This document shows, piece by piece, positions 29,593 through 43,240 of a DNA stretch of 64,000 nucleotides. A program made the position numbers and the translations under genes. The DNA comes from Salminus brasiliensis. Lineage: Eukaryota; Chordata; Actinopteri; Characiformes; Bryconidae. The stretch is taken from contig NC_132880.1 in NCBI RefSeq assembly GCF_030463535.1, positions 27,106,987 to 27,170,986 of the forward strand, read 5' to 3'. The notes under the pieces are model-generated. The model saw nothing but the letters and a program-made list of their open reading frames with translations, was not told the DNA's origin and did no database searches. How positions within the stretch are numbered: the stretch's first letter is position 1; every line of letters begins with the position of its first letter.

Positions 29593-30774
29593 GAGAGATT
29601 TGAACACGACTCAGTCAATCATGTGTTGATGATGAGGAAGTGTCCGAATTCATCTGTATGTCTATCATTACTTAGTCAACTAAACAGTCCCTCCATGTTC
29701 AGCACGGTGCTAATGGGGAAGCAGGGCGTGGGGTAATCAGCCTGTTAATAACAGTATGACGTCATAATGGACTGATAACCAATCAGCCACAGGTTTTTGT
29801 GCAGGTTTCACGATTACTGTAGTGAAACACCCTGATCACCTACACTTAAGCTTTCTGCCCACCTCTAAACAGTGCTATATCAAAATGAAATGAGAAATTA
29901 TTATTTTTTAAATGCACATCAAAGGAAATGTCTATTTAAATATTTAATGCTACGTTTGCCGCCACTCTTAGCACAGTGTTGCCAGTTAGTTCACATGCAG
30001 TGGCTGCCAAATGCACGAAAGAGCAAGCCAGGGCTTTTAATCCATATAGGAGAACGATCGATTTCAGCTTTCAATTAAGGTTAATATTTAAATGTGTAGG
30101 GAGCTTTTGTTTATACAACATCCACCAGCTCTTTAGCAGCTCATCCACTCTGAGTGAAGTGATATGTTTATTTCTGACCGTTTCTATGGTCTGTATGTGC
30201 ATCTAATTTTAGAAAACTCTCACACCTCCAGGCTGGGAACAGTTTTTTTTGTGCTTTTGGGACACTTGATATTTCTGAACATAAAAAGTGTTCACTGCAG
30301 TCATCCTTTTGAAAAAAATAATGTATATTAAATCAGGATGTAATTTCTAATATTTAACAAACAAGCAAGAAGAACATTCCCGTTTCATTTCTGAGCCTCC
30401 AGATTCTCCAGATCCATTTCCTGATTCTAAGGTCAGACACAGTGCCTGTATAGGTGGAAGCGCTGCTGCTTTGAATAGAACATCCTGTTCTCAGAGAAAA
30501 GGTAACATTTTGTAAGCCAAGAAATCACAGCGCTGGTTCTCAAAAATGGAGCATTTAACTGATGAGCATTTCCATGGTCAGGCATGGTCGGTTCCCTTGT
30601 TATTTGTTAAAACCAAGTCCTGAATTTACATTAGGTACATCCGGTACATCCTTACAATTGAAGAATGGCCCGGTGAGCTCAAACATGGTGGAGGCATGTA
30701 TGGCCGCCAGAAGAACCGGATCACTGTTGTTTATCAGTAATTCAGTCAGATGTCGCAAAACAGGCGTTTTACAG

Positions 30775-30895
30775 CACACACACAGGTGTGACGGTACGTG
30801 TATTCATATCGATCAATCCCGGTACAGGGATCACGGTTTAGCGTACGCAAGCCCTCAGAGAATACACCTATAAGCCTAGCTTATAGGTGTGAGCG
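30775..30895. mobile_element. Possible DNA-transposon end with perfect hairpin
   Basis: The string GGTACGTGTATTCATATCGA with CGGTACAGGGA and a further GCGTACGC resembles ends of fish hAT-like elements rich in CGGTACG. Next to it, 12-bp arms ACACCTATAAGC (30864-30875) and GCTTATAGGTGT (30879-30890) are perfectly complementary around a 3-nt loop. No transposase remains. Confidence 0.35.
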
Positions 30896-33800
30896 AAGAC
30901 ACATGAAGACCATGCCACAACTGCTGGAACTGAGTTCCACCCGGTAACCAGTTCGACACTCATCCCAAGCGTTCCTATTAGCAATGACCAGTCAAGCATG
31001 TGAAGTGCCGACTGAAGGTACCAGCGGTCGCTGGCACCAGAAATCTTGCATGTGAATGTGCTTGAAGTGCATGCTTGAGTGAAAGACCTTTTCCTGCGTT
31101 GTAAACTCCAGTCAGATATAATGTACCCAGCATGAGCACTGTATAGGGGTGGGGTTCTAAGGGCGATTCTAAGGGTCTGTGGCCGACAGGGGCCCTAGAA
31201 AATGTATAAATTGAGTATTTTGGCAGAATTGTTAGAGTTGTGGGGCCCAGTGTAGTATCTTTTTATGGGGCCCAAAATCCCTGGCAGTGCCCCTGTTACC
31301 CAGTAAGTCATTAAGAGTGATCTGAACAGCTCACAGACTCATAGTATGAAGCTCATCCTAAACAGTATAGGGATTCCATCTGTCGCTCGCTCTACCAGTT
31401 AACAACAATTTGAGCTGAAATCAAAAATGTAATATATATTATAGAGTATAGTGAGTACAGGTAGGTGTTGTCATGAAAGGGAACCCCTGCCATTAACTGT
31501 TAGCAATGTGCACTACTAAGCTCAGTTCAAGCTTAGTTCAAGCTGATTAATGCTGATTAGTTCAAGCTGATTAATGCCCCCCCCCCAACACTACACTTAG
31601 TAGTAAACCGTGAGGTCTGAACTGTGACCCAAGAGCTTCTTAAATCAAAGAAACTAAACGTAGCAGACACCTGACTTCAACTTCAGACCCACAGACAAGC
31701 AGCAACAGAAGGCAGCTCTAAAGGCCTGGCAGAACATATCAAGGGAGGAAAGCATTTGGTGATGTGTTAATGGGTTTCTGACTTCAGGTAGTCACTGACT
31801 GCAAAGAGATTAAAAATAACCCATATGTTGGTTGTAGGTTAGCTTGTCCAATTAAAGTGGCATGTCTCACCTTATTTGCTTCATTTACAATCCAAAGATT
31901 TTGGAGATGGAATTATAAGAACTGTATCGCTGTCCAAATACTAATATACCTGCCTGTATTTATAACCACTTCCTTTACTAAAGAACTGTTCAGTAAGTCA
32001 GGTTAAGGTTCCTTATTCTCCTGTAAAGTTTCCATATGAGGGATTTGAGGATTACACATTGGAGTCCATTTCATTCCTCAAGCGTACTGAGTGATTGTCA
32101 CCTTAATGAATAAAGGACCTTAATGAATGAATATTTGTTATTTATTAGTTCAAATCATCAGACAGAACTGGAAAACTAGGGCCAGTGCTGGAGGCGGGAT
32201 GCAGGTGATCCTTTCTTTCTGATTAAGTGTGCAAAATCAGGTTAATCAGGTACACTCTCCATAGATCATCTTCATCTTGTAGATTGACTTTGGGCCCCAT
32301 CACTTAGCGAGCCAAAGTGCAATTATTGGTGCTTATGATCTGTTCTGCCTGGTATTTGCGTTCTGTTTGTGTTGGTGTCACATTGTGTGCCGCCGCCTTC
32401 TCGAGCCGACGAGTCCACCCAGACTTAAAGAGCAAAATAACAACACAAATGCCATCTGGAGCCACGGGTTTCAGTGGAGCTTAGGAGACTCAGCTGGTGT
32501 AGGTGGCCGATGAGCATGTGTCTGTGTGTTTGTATGAAGGGAACCATACAGACAAGAGAAAGTGATGGCTGACTCATCAGTGGGAGTTGGTTTAGTAGCT
32601 CTAAGGGCAAGAAGGCAACAGTGATACCTGGTGGTTATTCTTCCTTGTGCAAACACACAGACGGGGTGAGTCACAAACCTCTAGTTTGAACTAAAGATGA
32701 GATGCAGAGTCGCAGTAGAAAAACACTGTCGCCCCAAAGAGCCATTAATCAGACTTTTTTGTAAGCGGTTTTGTAAACTGGATCCAGATGATTGGGTCTG
32801 AAATGGACATTTGCAGTGTCCACCCATATGTTCAAAATTTGGACTGTCGAGGAAAGAGAGAATAGAGCTCAGGTTGCAACCCAGTTTTACATTCCGCCCA
32901 TATCTGCTACAGGAGTATTGCCACAACACGCTATATTGTGTAAACGCTTCTAAGAACGTCAGTTTTGCCAGGATCTCCAAGTGTCATTACTGATTGGTCA
33001 AAATAAACAGTGTCACACAGAACTTTGTGATGATGGTGGACGTGTGTTCGGGAATATGTTGAAGCACATTGACAGGAGATTTTGAGTAGTTTAACTGTGC
33101 AGAACAGCATGGGAATGTTAGACGAATCCCAGTATGAAGTCGTGTGTAACACAGCTCACTGCCAATATGGCAAATCATGATGTAAAGAGCTTTATGTTTA
33201 TCTGCTAAAGATGTAAAGATCTGTTTAGAGTTATGCAAAATTCCTTAAACATCTGGGACATGAGAAGGAGGCCACTTTGACTAGCTCATTTAGTCAGAGT
33301 ACAGTAATGTGTAAAAACTGTTTATCAGGACAGTAAGTGGGTTTAAATGTTTTAATATAAAAAGCATTAATAAAGAAAAAGCAGCAAGTATTTAACTTGA
33401 AGTATTTGACTTTTTAAACTGAATTTCAAAATATATGCTATACTTTATTGAAGAACAGTTTATCTAGGTTAAATCGATTTCTACACTTAAAATGGAACAA
33501 ATGTATTTAGAAAAAAGTGAGGCAGTCAGTTTCCCAGTATTTCTAATGTAACATAAACTTAACAATGTAAATTTCCAATTGATTATGTGTGCCCACATAA
33601 ATGTTCATATAGTTTAAGGGGTTACCTCAATGAAATTAGATGATTAGATGCTATCAACAGAAAACTAGGTAGGTCTTCCTTTGGTCTTGATGATTGCCTT
33701 ACACCGCTTAATCACATTTTCCTAGAAAGGTCCAAATGAATTCTTCACTGCTGTCCACACACCTATAGTTGGATATTTCCCCATCACACACTTATTCACA

Positions 33801-34999
33801 CAGTCCCACAAGCTCTCAAAGCCATTTAAACCTCTCTCCTAACACACACCATCACTTGAGGAGCGTTGTGACACGCGTGCATTGTGTTGACAGATGGAGT
33901 CATTTTTTTCTTTGTGGTTATTCACCAGAAGATCCCTTCAAACATATCCGAAACAGAAGCCCAGTATTACCTGTGGGTACCACCCGGTGCCTGGTTTGGT
34001 AAATCAGTCCTTTATTAAGATAAATAATGAGTGCTGAACAAATATTTGAAAAAAATCCAATGGCTGGACATTTACTGCAAAAGCATGACATAGCATGGCA
34101 TACAAATATGCAGATGGGACCTTTTTTGTGAATTTATACCAAAAAACAACTGAAAGTAGTGTACAGGCCACATATTATCCTTTCCACTTAGCTACATAAC
34201 AGTGCGTCTCTTCAGCTGGTTAGCAGAGGTGGTTTTCCCTCAGATGTTACTGTAAATAGCCAGTTACTGATCATTTTGCTCTATACCCTTATCCTGGCCT
34301 ACTGAGCTGCAGTGAAGGCAAAACAGTACATACACAACTTCACCTTCAAAGAGTGACTAAAACAATATAAGGTCATATAACTAGAAGTAATGGGTCAAAT
34401 TCAGGGTTTCATACTGGACTCTGGAGAAAAAGAACATGACCGTGTCATGATGACGAGAACGATCTAAACTAGAGCTCTAGTTCTATAGCATATGCATACA
34501 ATTGCAACCCAACCCAAGAATGCTGATTTTAAGATATTTAGTAGATTCTGTATGTCGGGCTGTGCTGTGTGTACTGCTGATGAGTTACTCATCAGCTTCT
34601 AAAAAATCCCCTGTAAAAGATATTTGAGAGAGGAACAAGGAAGAGCACAAAGAGTTGCCTTGTCACTTAAGTTACTGTTATGTATTTTTAGAAAGTAGTC
34701 AGTACTGTCTATTGTCAGAGCACAGACACCATGATGTTCTTGGAATGGGTCATGATGAGGTCAGCAAGTGCGCTCATGTTCTAAAAATCACAAAACTCGC
34801 AAATCATGATGTGAAATGGCTTGAACTATTGGTGAGCAGATAAAACCACAAATCACTGTTAAAAATAAATTTAGATGAATAAGGCTCCAGGGTAAATTCA
34901 TGTCTTTCACACGCAGACAAATGTAATGAAGAAAGAGCTCAAGTTGGTTTCAGCAAGATTCGAGAGTTAATTTCATTCATTTGATGATGGCTTTTTAGC

Positions 35000-35700
35000 T
35001 CGACTGTATTGCTGGGCCGGGTGTTTCTCATCTTCTCTTGACAAGACCTCATAGATTCTCTATAGGGTTCAGGTCCAGAGATTTGACTGGCCAATCAAAG
35101 CAGAGTAATATCAAGGTCAGCAAACAGTTAGGTACTAATTTTGGCACTGTGGGCAGGTGCTAAGACCTGCTGGAAAAGGAAATCAGCGTCTCCATAAAGC
35201 TTGTCAGCAGCATGAAGTGCTCTGAAATCTCCTGGTAGACGCTGTGTTGAGTCTGTACTTGAAATGAAATGCAGTGCCAGACCAACACCCGCAGATAACA
35301 TGGCACCCCAAACCATCACAGACTGCTGAAACTTTCATATAAAAGAGGACTGTGTGCCACTGAGCAACAGTCCAGTTTTTTTTTCTCCTCAGCCCAGTTT
35401 GTACGCTTGTGACGTTGTTTCTGGTTCAGCAGTGGCTTGATGTTAGGATTGCAGCTGATGTAGCCCCTTTCCTGGAGATGTCTGTGTGTGGTGGCTCAAG
35501 ACTGTGTTCATCCTTGTTGCTCCTGTACATTTTCTTAACCCCTTTTTCCCTTCTAGTCAAATTTCCATTAATATGAAAAAAAAAACACTCTGCAAACAGC
35601 CAGCCTTTTATTTTTTTTTTTTTTAGCAATGACCTTCTGTGGCTTACGCTCCTTGTAAAGGGTGTCAATAGTTATCTTCTGGACAACTGTCAGAAATGTC
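35000..35700 (-). mobile_element. Tc1-like transposase relic
   Basis: The minus strand encodes VWGAMLSAGVGLALHFI and, in the next frame, pieces reading DKLYGDADFLFQQ and LAPAHSAK, the central part of a Tc1/mariner DDE transposase. Upstream transposase sequence follows toward 35700 in broken frames. The 63-codon open frame at 35128-35319 is part of it, not a host gene. The plus-strand relic at 39510-39780 appears to be the same family. Confidence 0.8.
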
Positions 35701-36339
35701 ACTTTATGTGTAATGAATATAAAAGATGACAGTTTACATTTTTCCATTGAATTAAGAACCCAAATGACAATATTTTTGGGGATGCACATATACCTATTTA
35801 GATGATCATTGGTGGTTTAACTTATCAAGGCCTCTAACTTACTGTTAGTGATCATAATGGACTACGGTTGGTAGCTTCTCTGTGCCAACTCACAGTACAA
35901 TGGGAACATCCAAGGAGCTCAGAGCAGATCAGAGAATGGGGACTGTAGATCTAGTCTGTTGGATCCATTATGTCTCTTAGAAACAACTGCAAATTCCAAA
36001 ATCATAAGCAAAAACAATTGAATCAGTTATTATATGATGTAGTCCCAAACTGTCACCCTCAGCTGACAGTAATTTAGTTAGAATGGCTGGAAACATTCCA
36101 CGAATCACCAAGCCAGCCTGGTGCTGCTGAAACACTAGTGTCACTGTCTGCACTGTCAAGTGAGTTTAACATTACCATGAACTTGAGAGGCTGCTGCACC
36201 TGCTTTAAAACATTTTCAGGCTGTAAAAGTGTAAAAGTGAGGCATTTAACCCCAAGTGTGTTTTGCTGCCAGTGAAAAGAAATATAAAAAGGAGTTTTAG
36301 AATTTTTTATTTTATCTCAAACCATCAGATAGGTAGTTG

Positions 36340-36530
36340 AAACATGGACACAATTGAGTGTTCCAACAGGACAGTGACCCCAAACACACATTAAAACTGG
36401 TTGTGGAATTGATAAAGCAGGCTTACATTAAACCTTTAGAATGGCCTTCCCAAAGTCCTGACCTGAACCCTGTTGAAATTGTGAAACTGAACCCATGTGA
36501 ATTGTTCTTAAAACAACAAAATTAACTAAA
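36340..36530 (+). mobile_element. Tc1-like transposase relic (DDE C-terminal part)
   Basis: The plus strand reads [20 protein letters not shown] then [15 protein letters not shown], hallmark Tc1 segments around the second and third catalytic acidic residues. No complete open frame remains, and the flanks are unlike the other relics here. Confidence 0.8.
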
Positions 36531-36632
36531 TTCTGCAAATGTCATCACTTTAGTTTGTTTCTGAAATGAACAAAACAAAACAAAAACAAAAGCTTTTCTC
36601 ATCCCTCATGTTCTACGTTTATTTGTGTACAG

Positions 36633-36830
36633 TTACATTTATGGCATTTAGCTGACGCTCTTATCCAGACCGACTTACAAGGGCCAGTGTAGTGTTAGGA
36701 GTCTTGCCCAATGACTCTTATTGGTGTAGCACAGCATAGTCACCCAGACTGGGAATTGAACCCCAGTCTCCCACATGGTGTGGTAGCTCAGTGGCAGGTA
36801 GTGGTGTTATCTGTTGCACCACACCAACCA
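36633..36830 (-). mobile_element. tRNA-derived SINE, near full length
   Basis: Read on the minus strand: an A-box-like stretch (TGGTGCAACAGATAACACC) opens the head. A Pol III B-box match GGGTTCAATTCCC follows (complement of about 36751-36763). The element ends in the common teleost tail containing GGATAAGAGCGTCAGCTAAA. A second copy with the same layout and orientation lies at 46880-47075. Confidence 0.75.
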
Positions 36831-38259
36831 CTTTAGAACAAATTTACGTTCCATTCCATTCAAGATGATACAAAATGCAATTCTCAGGAAGTCTTTATTT
36901 TTGCTGTCTCACGCTTTTTGCCAATGGTGACCATCCTGATATGATTAACATATGAAAATTGCTACATCACAAAGGAATACACCCGGTAAAGCATTGCCTG
37001 CTCAGTAAACCTGCAGAATAATATCGCCAATTTTAACAGGCTGCCTAGTTACATTTAGGAAACCCTTAAACAACAGTGTTCTTCTGTTTATATGTATGGG
37101 TCTATACATGCTCCCATCCCATAGTGACTTGCCCGAAGTGTTCTCACTGGTGCACAGGGGCGGATTGTGTACTGTGAGACGTCTGTATGTGGGATGGCGA
37201 AGATGCATATGTCATTGCTTTGCTTGAACTTACCTTTTTATGGCCAGCCCTGCTATTACATGGTCTCAGTCTGCAGACTACTGCATTGTACATATATGTC
37301 TATCAATATTGCATTACATTTTTAACAGACTGATTTACAGTAGGAGGCAAGTGCTGAGTGTGGAGTGGAGTTTGAGTGCTTTAACTGGGTTCCTGCCTAA
37401 AAGGGTAAACAAACCCTGGTCTTCTATGTGTGGGATGGTTTATTATACATGGGTGATATCAATGTTGAATGGTTAAAATCTGTAACTAGAGTGAACTACC
37501 TAGGAAGCAACAACAATTTAACAACAATAAAAGCATTTTACTGGAAATTATTATTTAAATCATCATTATTTAAATAATTTGTCTCAGCAATAAGAGTTGT
37601 TGCTCTCAAAAATTTTAGATCACATTAAATCACATAAAGATTTTTGGCATTGGTTCATGTTTTTAAGACTTTTTATTCTCTTGCTTTAGTAGTAGTAGTA
37701 GTGTCTGAACTGTGATGATATGGACTTTTTGATAACTTGATTTTGTTTTAGATTTTTTTATTTACTTATTATTGTATACATTTTTATATTGCCTGTAAAG
37801 CACTTTGTGAGATGCTCTGAAAAAGTGCTATATAAATAAAGATTACTAGAACAGATTTTCTCATTTTGAAGAAAGTAGTTGAGATCTTCTGACCTAGTTT
37901 GAAGAGCATAGTTTGGTTCCAGATCCTGGACGTCCCCAGACAGTGCATGACTTTGTGAAATTTCATCACTGGCTCACCTGATTTAACGTCATTCAGTTGT
38001 TTTTTTTTTACATTTACCAAACCAGGTGTTGGATGATAACTATAAATAATATTAGACTCCTCCCAGAAGGAGAGCTTTGGAGATGTTTTAATGAACACAG
38101 TACTGTAAGACCATGACCTTTTGTATGAATTTTATTTTTATTTATGCTAACATTGGTGTTTTACTGAGTAAGTAAATTCTTACTGCCCAAATAAGGAGCT
38201 TTTCAAATCCAATTCTCACAAAGGCCTAAAACTTTTTCATGGCACTGAATATCTCTGGC

Positions 38260-38720
38260 CATACCTACACTCACCAAGCACTTTATAGAGAACACTAATA
38301 TTGGGGAGAGCCTCTGTTTGCTCTTAGAACAGCCTAAATTCTTTGTGGCATGAATTCCACAAGCTGTAGTAAACATTTCTTTGAGATTCTGGCCCATGTT
38401 GATGTGATTGCTGCACACAGTTCGGCAGATTTTTCAGGACCACTTTTATACTGTGAATCTCCCGTTCCACCACATTCCAAATTGTTTCACACTGGAAAGG
38501 CCACCAAAGAACACTTAACTCATTGTCATATTCATGAAATCACTTTGAGACCATTTGTGCTTTCTAACATGGTGCATTAGAGTGCTGGATGTAGCCATCA
38601 GAAGGTTAAATTGTGGTCATAAAGGGATGCAAATGGTCAGCAGCAATACTTAAATAGACTGTGGACAACCAGTTTTGGCTTAGCCTGGGCCCACAGCAGT
38701 CTCAGGTTGCTGTTCTTGGC
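38260..38720 (-). mobile_element. Tc1-like transposase relic
   Basis: The plus strand carries the reverse complement of a well-known fish Tc1-like transposase: the stretches around 38340-38420, 38450-38490 and 38520-38640 correspond to its C-terminal to central coding parts in reverse. Stops and frameshifts break it throughout. Confidence 0.65.
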
Positions 38721-39509
38721 TGAGGTAAGAGGTAAGATTTGTGAGAGACAGACAGAGAAGGTTACTACGGTTAACAAGCTACATTTAAGACAATGGCAGA
38801 TCAAGTTCTCATACAATAGGTTTAAGATATGAAGTTGATATGAAGTTTTCCTAATTTACCTAGCATTTATGTGCAAGGTCATTGCTCTCATGCCAGTTAA
38901 CACAGCCATCATTGAATGCAATATATACTCTTAAAATTGAAATATTGTTTAGATCTCTTTTAAAAGCAAAGGGTCATCTATGGCTAAGTATACTATCTTT
39001 TGTTTGCTCCAGTTTTATATAGTCTGAACCCAGCCTAGTAACCCACTTAAGACTGCACTGCAGAAAATGTTATCTTGTCAAATAAAATTTAGTGATATAT
39101 ATTTCAGATTTCTCTTCATTTACATAATTCGTTAGAATAGTCTATGATTATCTAACATATTTTCCAACATTTTAAGGTATATCTTGGCACAGCTGTCTTA
39201 TCACATGTATGTATGACATATACTGATGGGTTGTGTAATTGCAGCAACTTACTATTTGTCATATCACAAAAAACAATTGCATGGGTTCTTCACACTCACA
39301 CTCTCTATTACTTTATGGCATTGCTCAAAAAAACATTTGAAGCATCTTTATTTTTTAAAGAGCTAGAATTTGACTTGGCAATTGCCAAAGATGTACAAAG
39401 ACTATAGTAAGACTGAAGTAAATTAGATGAAGAGATGAAGTTATAATTCTGGCAAAAAAAAATAAAAAAATAAAATGGATTATAATTTAATTCAATGATG
39501 TGAACTGTC

Positions 39510-39780
39510 ATTTTACAGTTGATTTGACAGTTGTCCAGAAGTCAATCAATGATACCCTTCACAAGGAGGGTAAGTCACAGAAGGTCATTGCTGAAAAGGT
39601 TGCTGTATAAATTGCTGTTGCTGTACAAATTATATTAATGAAAAGTCATCCCCATGTGTTTTCCCTCTCATTTTCATTTAACTCATTTCCAAACAGCTAG
39701 CAAATGTGGAAGAACAGACCTGAAGCTGTCATTGCTGCTCAAAAAAGGTGGCTCTACCAAGTGAATGCTTGTGCCAACTG
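39510..39780 (+). mobile_element. Tc1-like transposon fragments
   Basis: Near 39515-39605 the sequence matches the start of a Tc1-like element (GACAGTTGTCCAGAAGTCAA then AGAAGGTCATTGCTGAAAAG), which encodes the beginning of the transposase. Near 39700-39770 it jumps to the 3' end. Most of the middle is missing, so this is an internally deleted copy. Confidence 0.6.
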
Positions 39781-42559
39781 CATTTTGCAGCATTTTATTT
39801 GATTTTGTAAAGATCTGACAAATAATAAATCTTATTTTTTAGGTCTTCGGTCATCAGATTTCTCTTCCACCATTGCCCAAACCAAGCAGTGCTTAGTTTG
39901 TTATTGGTTATGATTGACCACTGATCTGGTCAGGACATAAGTCAGCTTCATTTGAGGAAAAAAAACTCAGGTTTTTGCTAGAGAACCTCAGACCTTTATT
40001 ACAGCAAACTGAAAGCAGACTATTACTGCAAAGATTTACATAATTATATTGGAATCATATTTACGGTAAAGTCCTGACAATAATAAACCTACAATAAACC
40101 AATATTGTGGTGCTTTGTTAAGTAGACTAAAATAAGTCAGGTGTTTCCACATTTTTATTGTTTCACACAGCTTATGAGTGTTTTATATTGCTGTTGAGGA
40201 ATTATAATGAATGATATTAATGAGTTTAAAGGAACCAACATGTTTATTGTAGTTGTGGGTGGGTGGGTAGGTTTATAACTTCTCTGTTTATCAAATCTGT
40301 TTATTGCAATACAACCAAGGAAATGTATTCTAAATATTTTGTTCAATGCATTTAAATTAGCATGGACTTTGATACTTTGGCTTTGAGAGTTTCCTGAAGC
40401 TCAACAAGGACTATGAGATGTTTTTGAAGATTAAATGACATTGTTGCCCATATTATCTAACATGAGAGCAATGATTTACTTGATTTCCTTTCTGGGAAAT
40501 CGTTGAATCATTTCGGTCCATTTATCCAAGAACTGTAATTTAGTTATTGAAAATGCAATGGTTATTCATAACAGTGTGCATTACAGTTACAGTACAATCC
40601 ACTACAATAAACAGCTGCACACAATCAGATATTGTAAAACTATAAAAACTAGAAGTACCTTACCTTCATTTTTTCCCCTTTCCTGTAAAAAAGATGGTGT
40701 AGTCCCTTTTGTTCTGCAGCAGTGCTTGCCAAATCTGGTGTCTGTTTGCACCACAAGCATATTCGGACACTCCTACACCCCAGTCTTGGGTAGCTTCGGC
40801 CTGTTTTTGGCAGTGGGTCAGCCTGCAAGAGTTGCTGTCTTGAAAGACAGCGGTCCTAAAAAGCCAGACTGACTGATTTATTTCTGCCAGCCATGTTGAA
40901 AAGTACATCCAATGCATTGTCCTTTGGATCATGTCACCAAATTGAGATTCTTAACAAGGGAAAATATCAATTTTGATACATGAGAGCAAACCCTGCTGCA
41001 CATTGAATTGGCATCATCAAACTGCCAGCTTTACCACAATAGCCAAAGCAAACTGGCAAGCTTTATCAAATGAATGTAAAAAGATATTATTTGTTCCTTA
41101 CAAAACAGACGAACTGTGATGCTGGGTAGCTACTTTCAGTTCAGAGGAACAAATTGACAGTTGTGTCCTAATAGTTTCATAGGAAAGCAACTTCCTTACC
41201 TTTTCTTTTGCCTGATCCACATGCTAGTCAACTCTGATAGCAGCCTTTTTGGTGAGGCCATGATCTGCAGATCACACAAGGAGTTAAGGAGTCAGGTTCA
41301 GATGTCTGTAACTGTTGGGAGCACGATACATGATTAAAACATGCTGTTCTTCTGATGTCTGTTAGTAAATTGTCATTGATTGTAATTGTAATTTGAAAAT
41401 TGTAATTGAAAATTAGGAGCAATGCTGCATTTTTTTACCTTCTACAGTGTTAGAAACATTCAACTGTTCCCCTATGACCTAAGTCATTGTCGCATGCAGA
41501 TTTCAGGCAGGAACTACTATGCAGTTTAATGGCTGATCTAATTAGTTACTGTTGGTTATTTTTCATGCTATCATACTGGGATTACTGTAAACCTGTCAAG
41601 ACCTGTTTACGAATAATGAATTCATAAAAGGTGGACTTGTGTTCAATCAATGCAGCCATAATTCATCCCAAGTGTATTTTTTATTGCTTCTTCCACCACT
41701 TCCAGTAACTCTGCCTACTTCTTATGGTCCACATAAGGCTGAAGAAGCTTCCTTTTATTTTCTATTTTTAGTGACAGGGTGGAGACCTTTGATGAACACA
41801 TCAAAGAACTATAAAGATTCTCCTGTCCAAAAACAATGTGTCTCAATACAGTAAACTTTTAAAGCTTGTGTAAAGAGTACATAACATGTCTGGTAGGGAG
41901 CTAAACAAATCTCACTTACAGATCTTACAACATGTTCTTCTGTTATTACACATGGATGCACGCAATAACTTCATGATCCTCCACTTTGTGCTCTCCAGTC
42001 GACCTCAGGCCAGCAATAATTCATATTGCTGCAATAATTTGCACTGCACCCATCAGATCCAGTTTAAAGCATGTGAGATGTTTGCTCTTCAGTTTTGAAA
42101 CCAAGGAGAGATTTTACATTGTGCCATATAGAGGGAAAGAACATGGGGGTGATTGCCCTTGCAACCTCATTGACTGAATTTTAAATTCATCAATGTTTGA
42201 GAAATGTTCTATTGCTTTGAATTCAAGCATTTTCAGCAGGTCCATGTATTTACTTCTGTTTATGCACTGGATTCTTTATGGGAATAACACCATTATTTTC
42301 AGGATTTCTGCACTAGTCAATGGTGCAAGTCATTCAGAGTGATTAACTGAAGAAACCTTGACTTGTAATGTCTGCAATACAAATATAGCCAGGATGATGC
42401 ACATAAACAAGTAGGGAAAGGTACAGTGCCCTCTGTGATGACAGAGACACTGATATTTCACTGATATGTCTCTCAACTCCAAAGTACACACTCCAGACTT
42501 TAAAGAGTATTTGCAGACATTTCAGCGTCACTATATTGAAATTACAACACTTTTTTTTA

Positions 42560-43240
42560 ACAAACCCCCCTTCATGTAAGGGTCCCATAATGTTTGGGCA
42601 ATGGTAGTCATGTTTAGTACTTTGTTGCTTACCTCCTGCATGCAAGTCTGCGATTCATAGACGTCCCCAGGCTCTATGTATTGTCTCTACTGATGCTGTC
42701 CCAAGCAGTTCATGCTTGTTCAGGGCCTTGTTCCTTCTAAGTTTCTCTTTAGCATATGGAACACATGCTCAGTTGAATTTTAATCAGGTGACCGGAAGAA
42801 CTTTCCACTTTCTACTTTGAAAAATGCCTAAGTTGCCGTAGCAATATGTTTGGGACGTTCCTCCATACCTCAGAATTCACTGCCTTCAGCTGTAACGTCA
42901 TTATGAAGATAAGTGTATCTCATGTATCAGTACTCATGGCAGCCATACATGCCCAAGCCATGAGGCCACCACCTTGAGGTGTGCTTTGGATCACAAGCAG
43001 TTCCTTTGCGCTTGCCATCACTTTGATACATTCTCATCTTGGTCTCCTCTGTCAAAAGACCATTTCCCAGAATCCAACAGGCTATTTTAAGCACTTTTTA
43101 GTGTATTTTGCTGTTTGAATCTTGCAGTGTAACCTCTGTATTTCTGTATTTCTGTTCATGAAGTCTTTTGCGGATAGTAGTAGTCTTTGGCATATATACA
43201 CAAGTATACATGTGTCCAAGATTCCTGATGCATGGTGGAG
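42560..43240 (-). mobile_element. Tc1-like transposon relic
   Basis: The plus strand shows a reversed Tc1-like element: an end near 42585-42610 (GGTCCCATAATGTTTGGGCA) and decayed transposase sequence through 42870-43010 and 43120-43180 (reverse complement). No open frame survives. The family differs from that of the 35000-35700 relic. Confidence 0.65.

Noticed and set aside
35128..35319. Small gene encoding a VWGAMLSAG protein
   Set aside because: The residues are the core of a Tc1 transposase with frameshifts on both sides, so it is a transposon relic.
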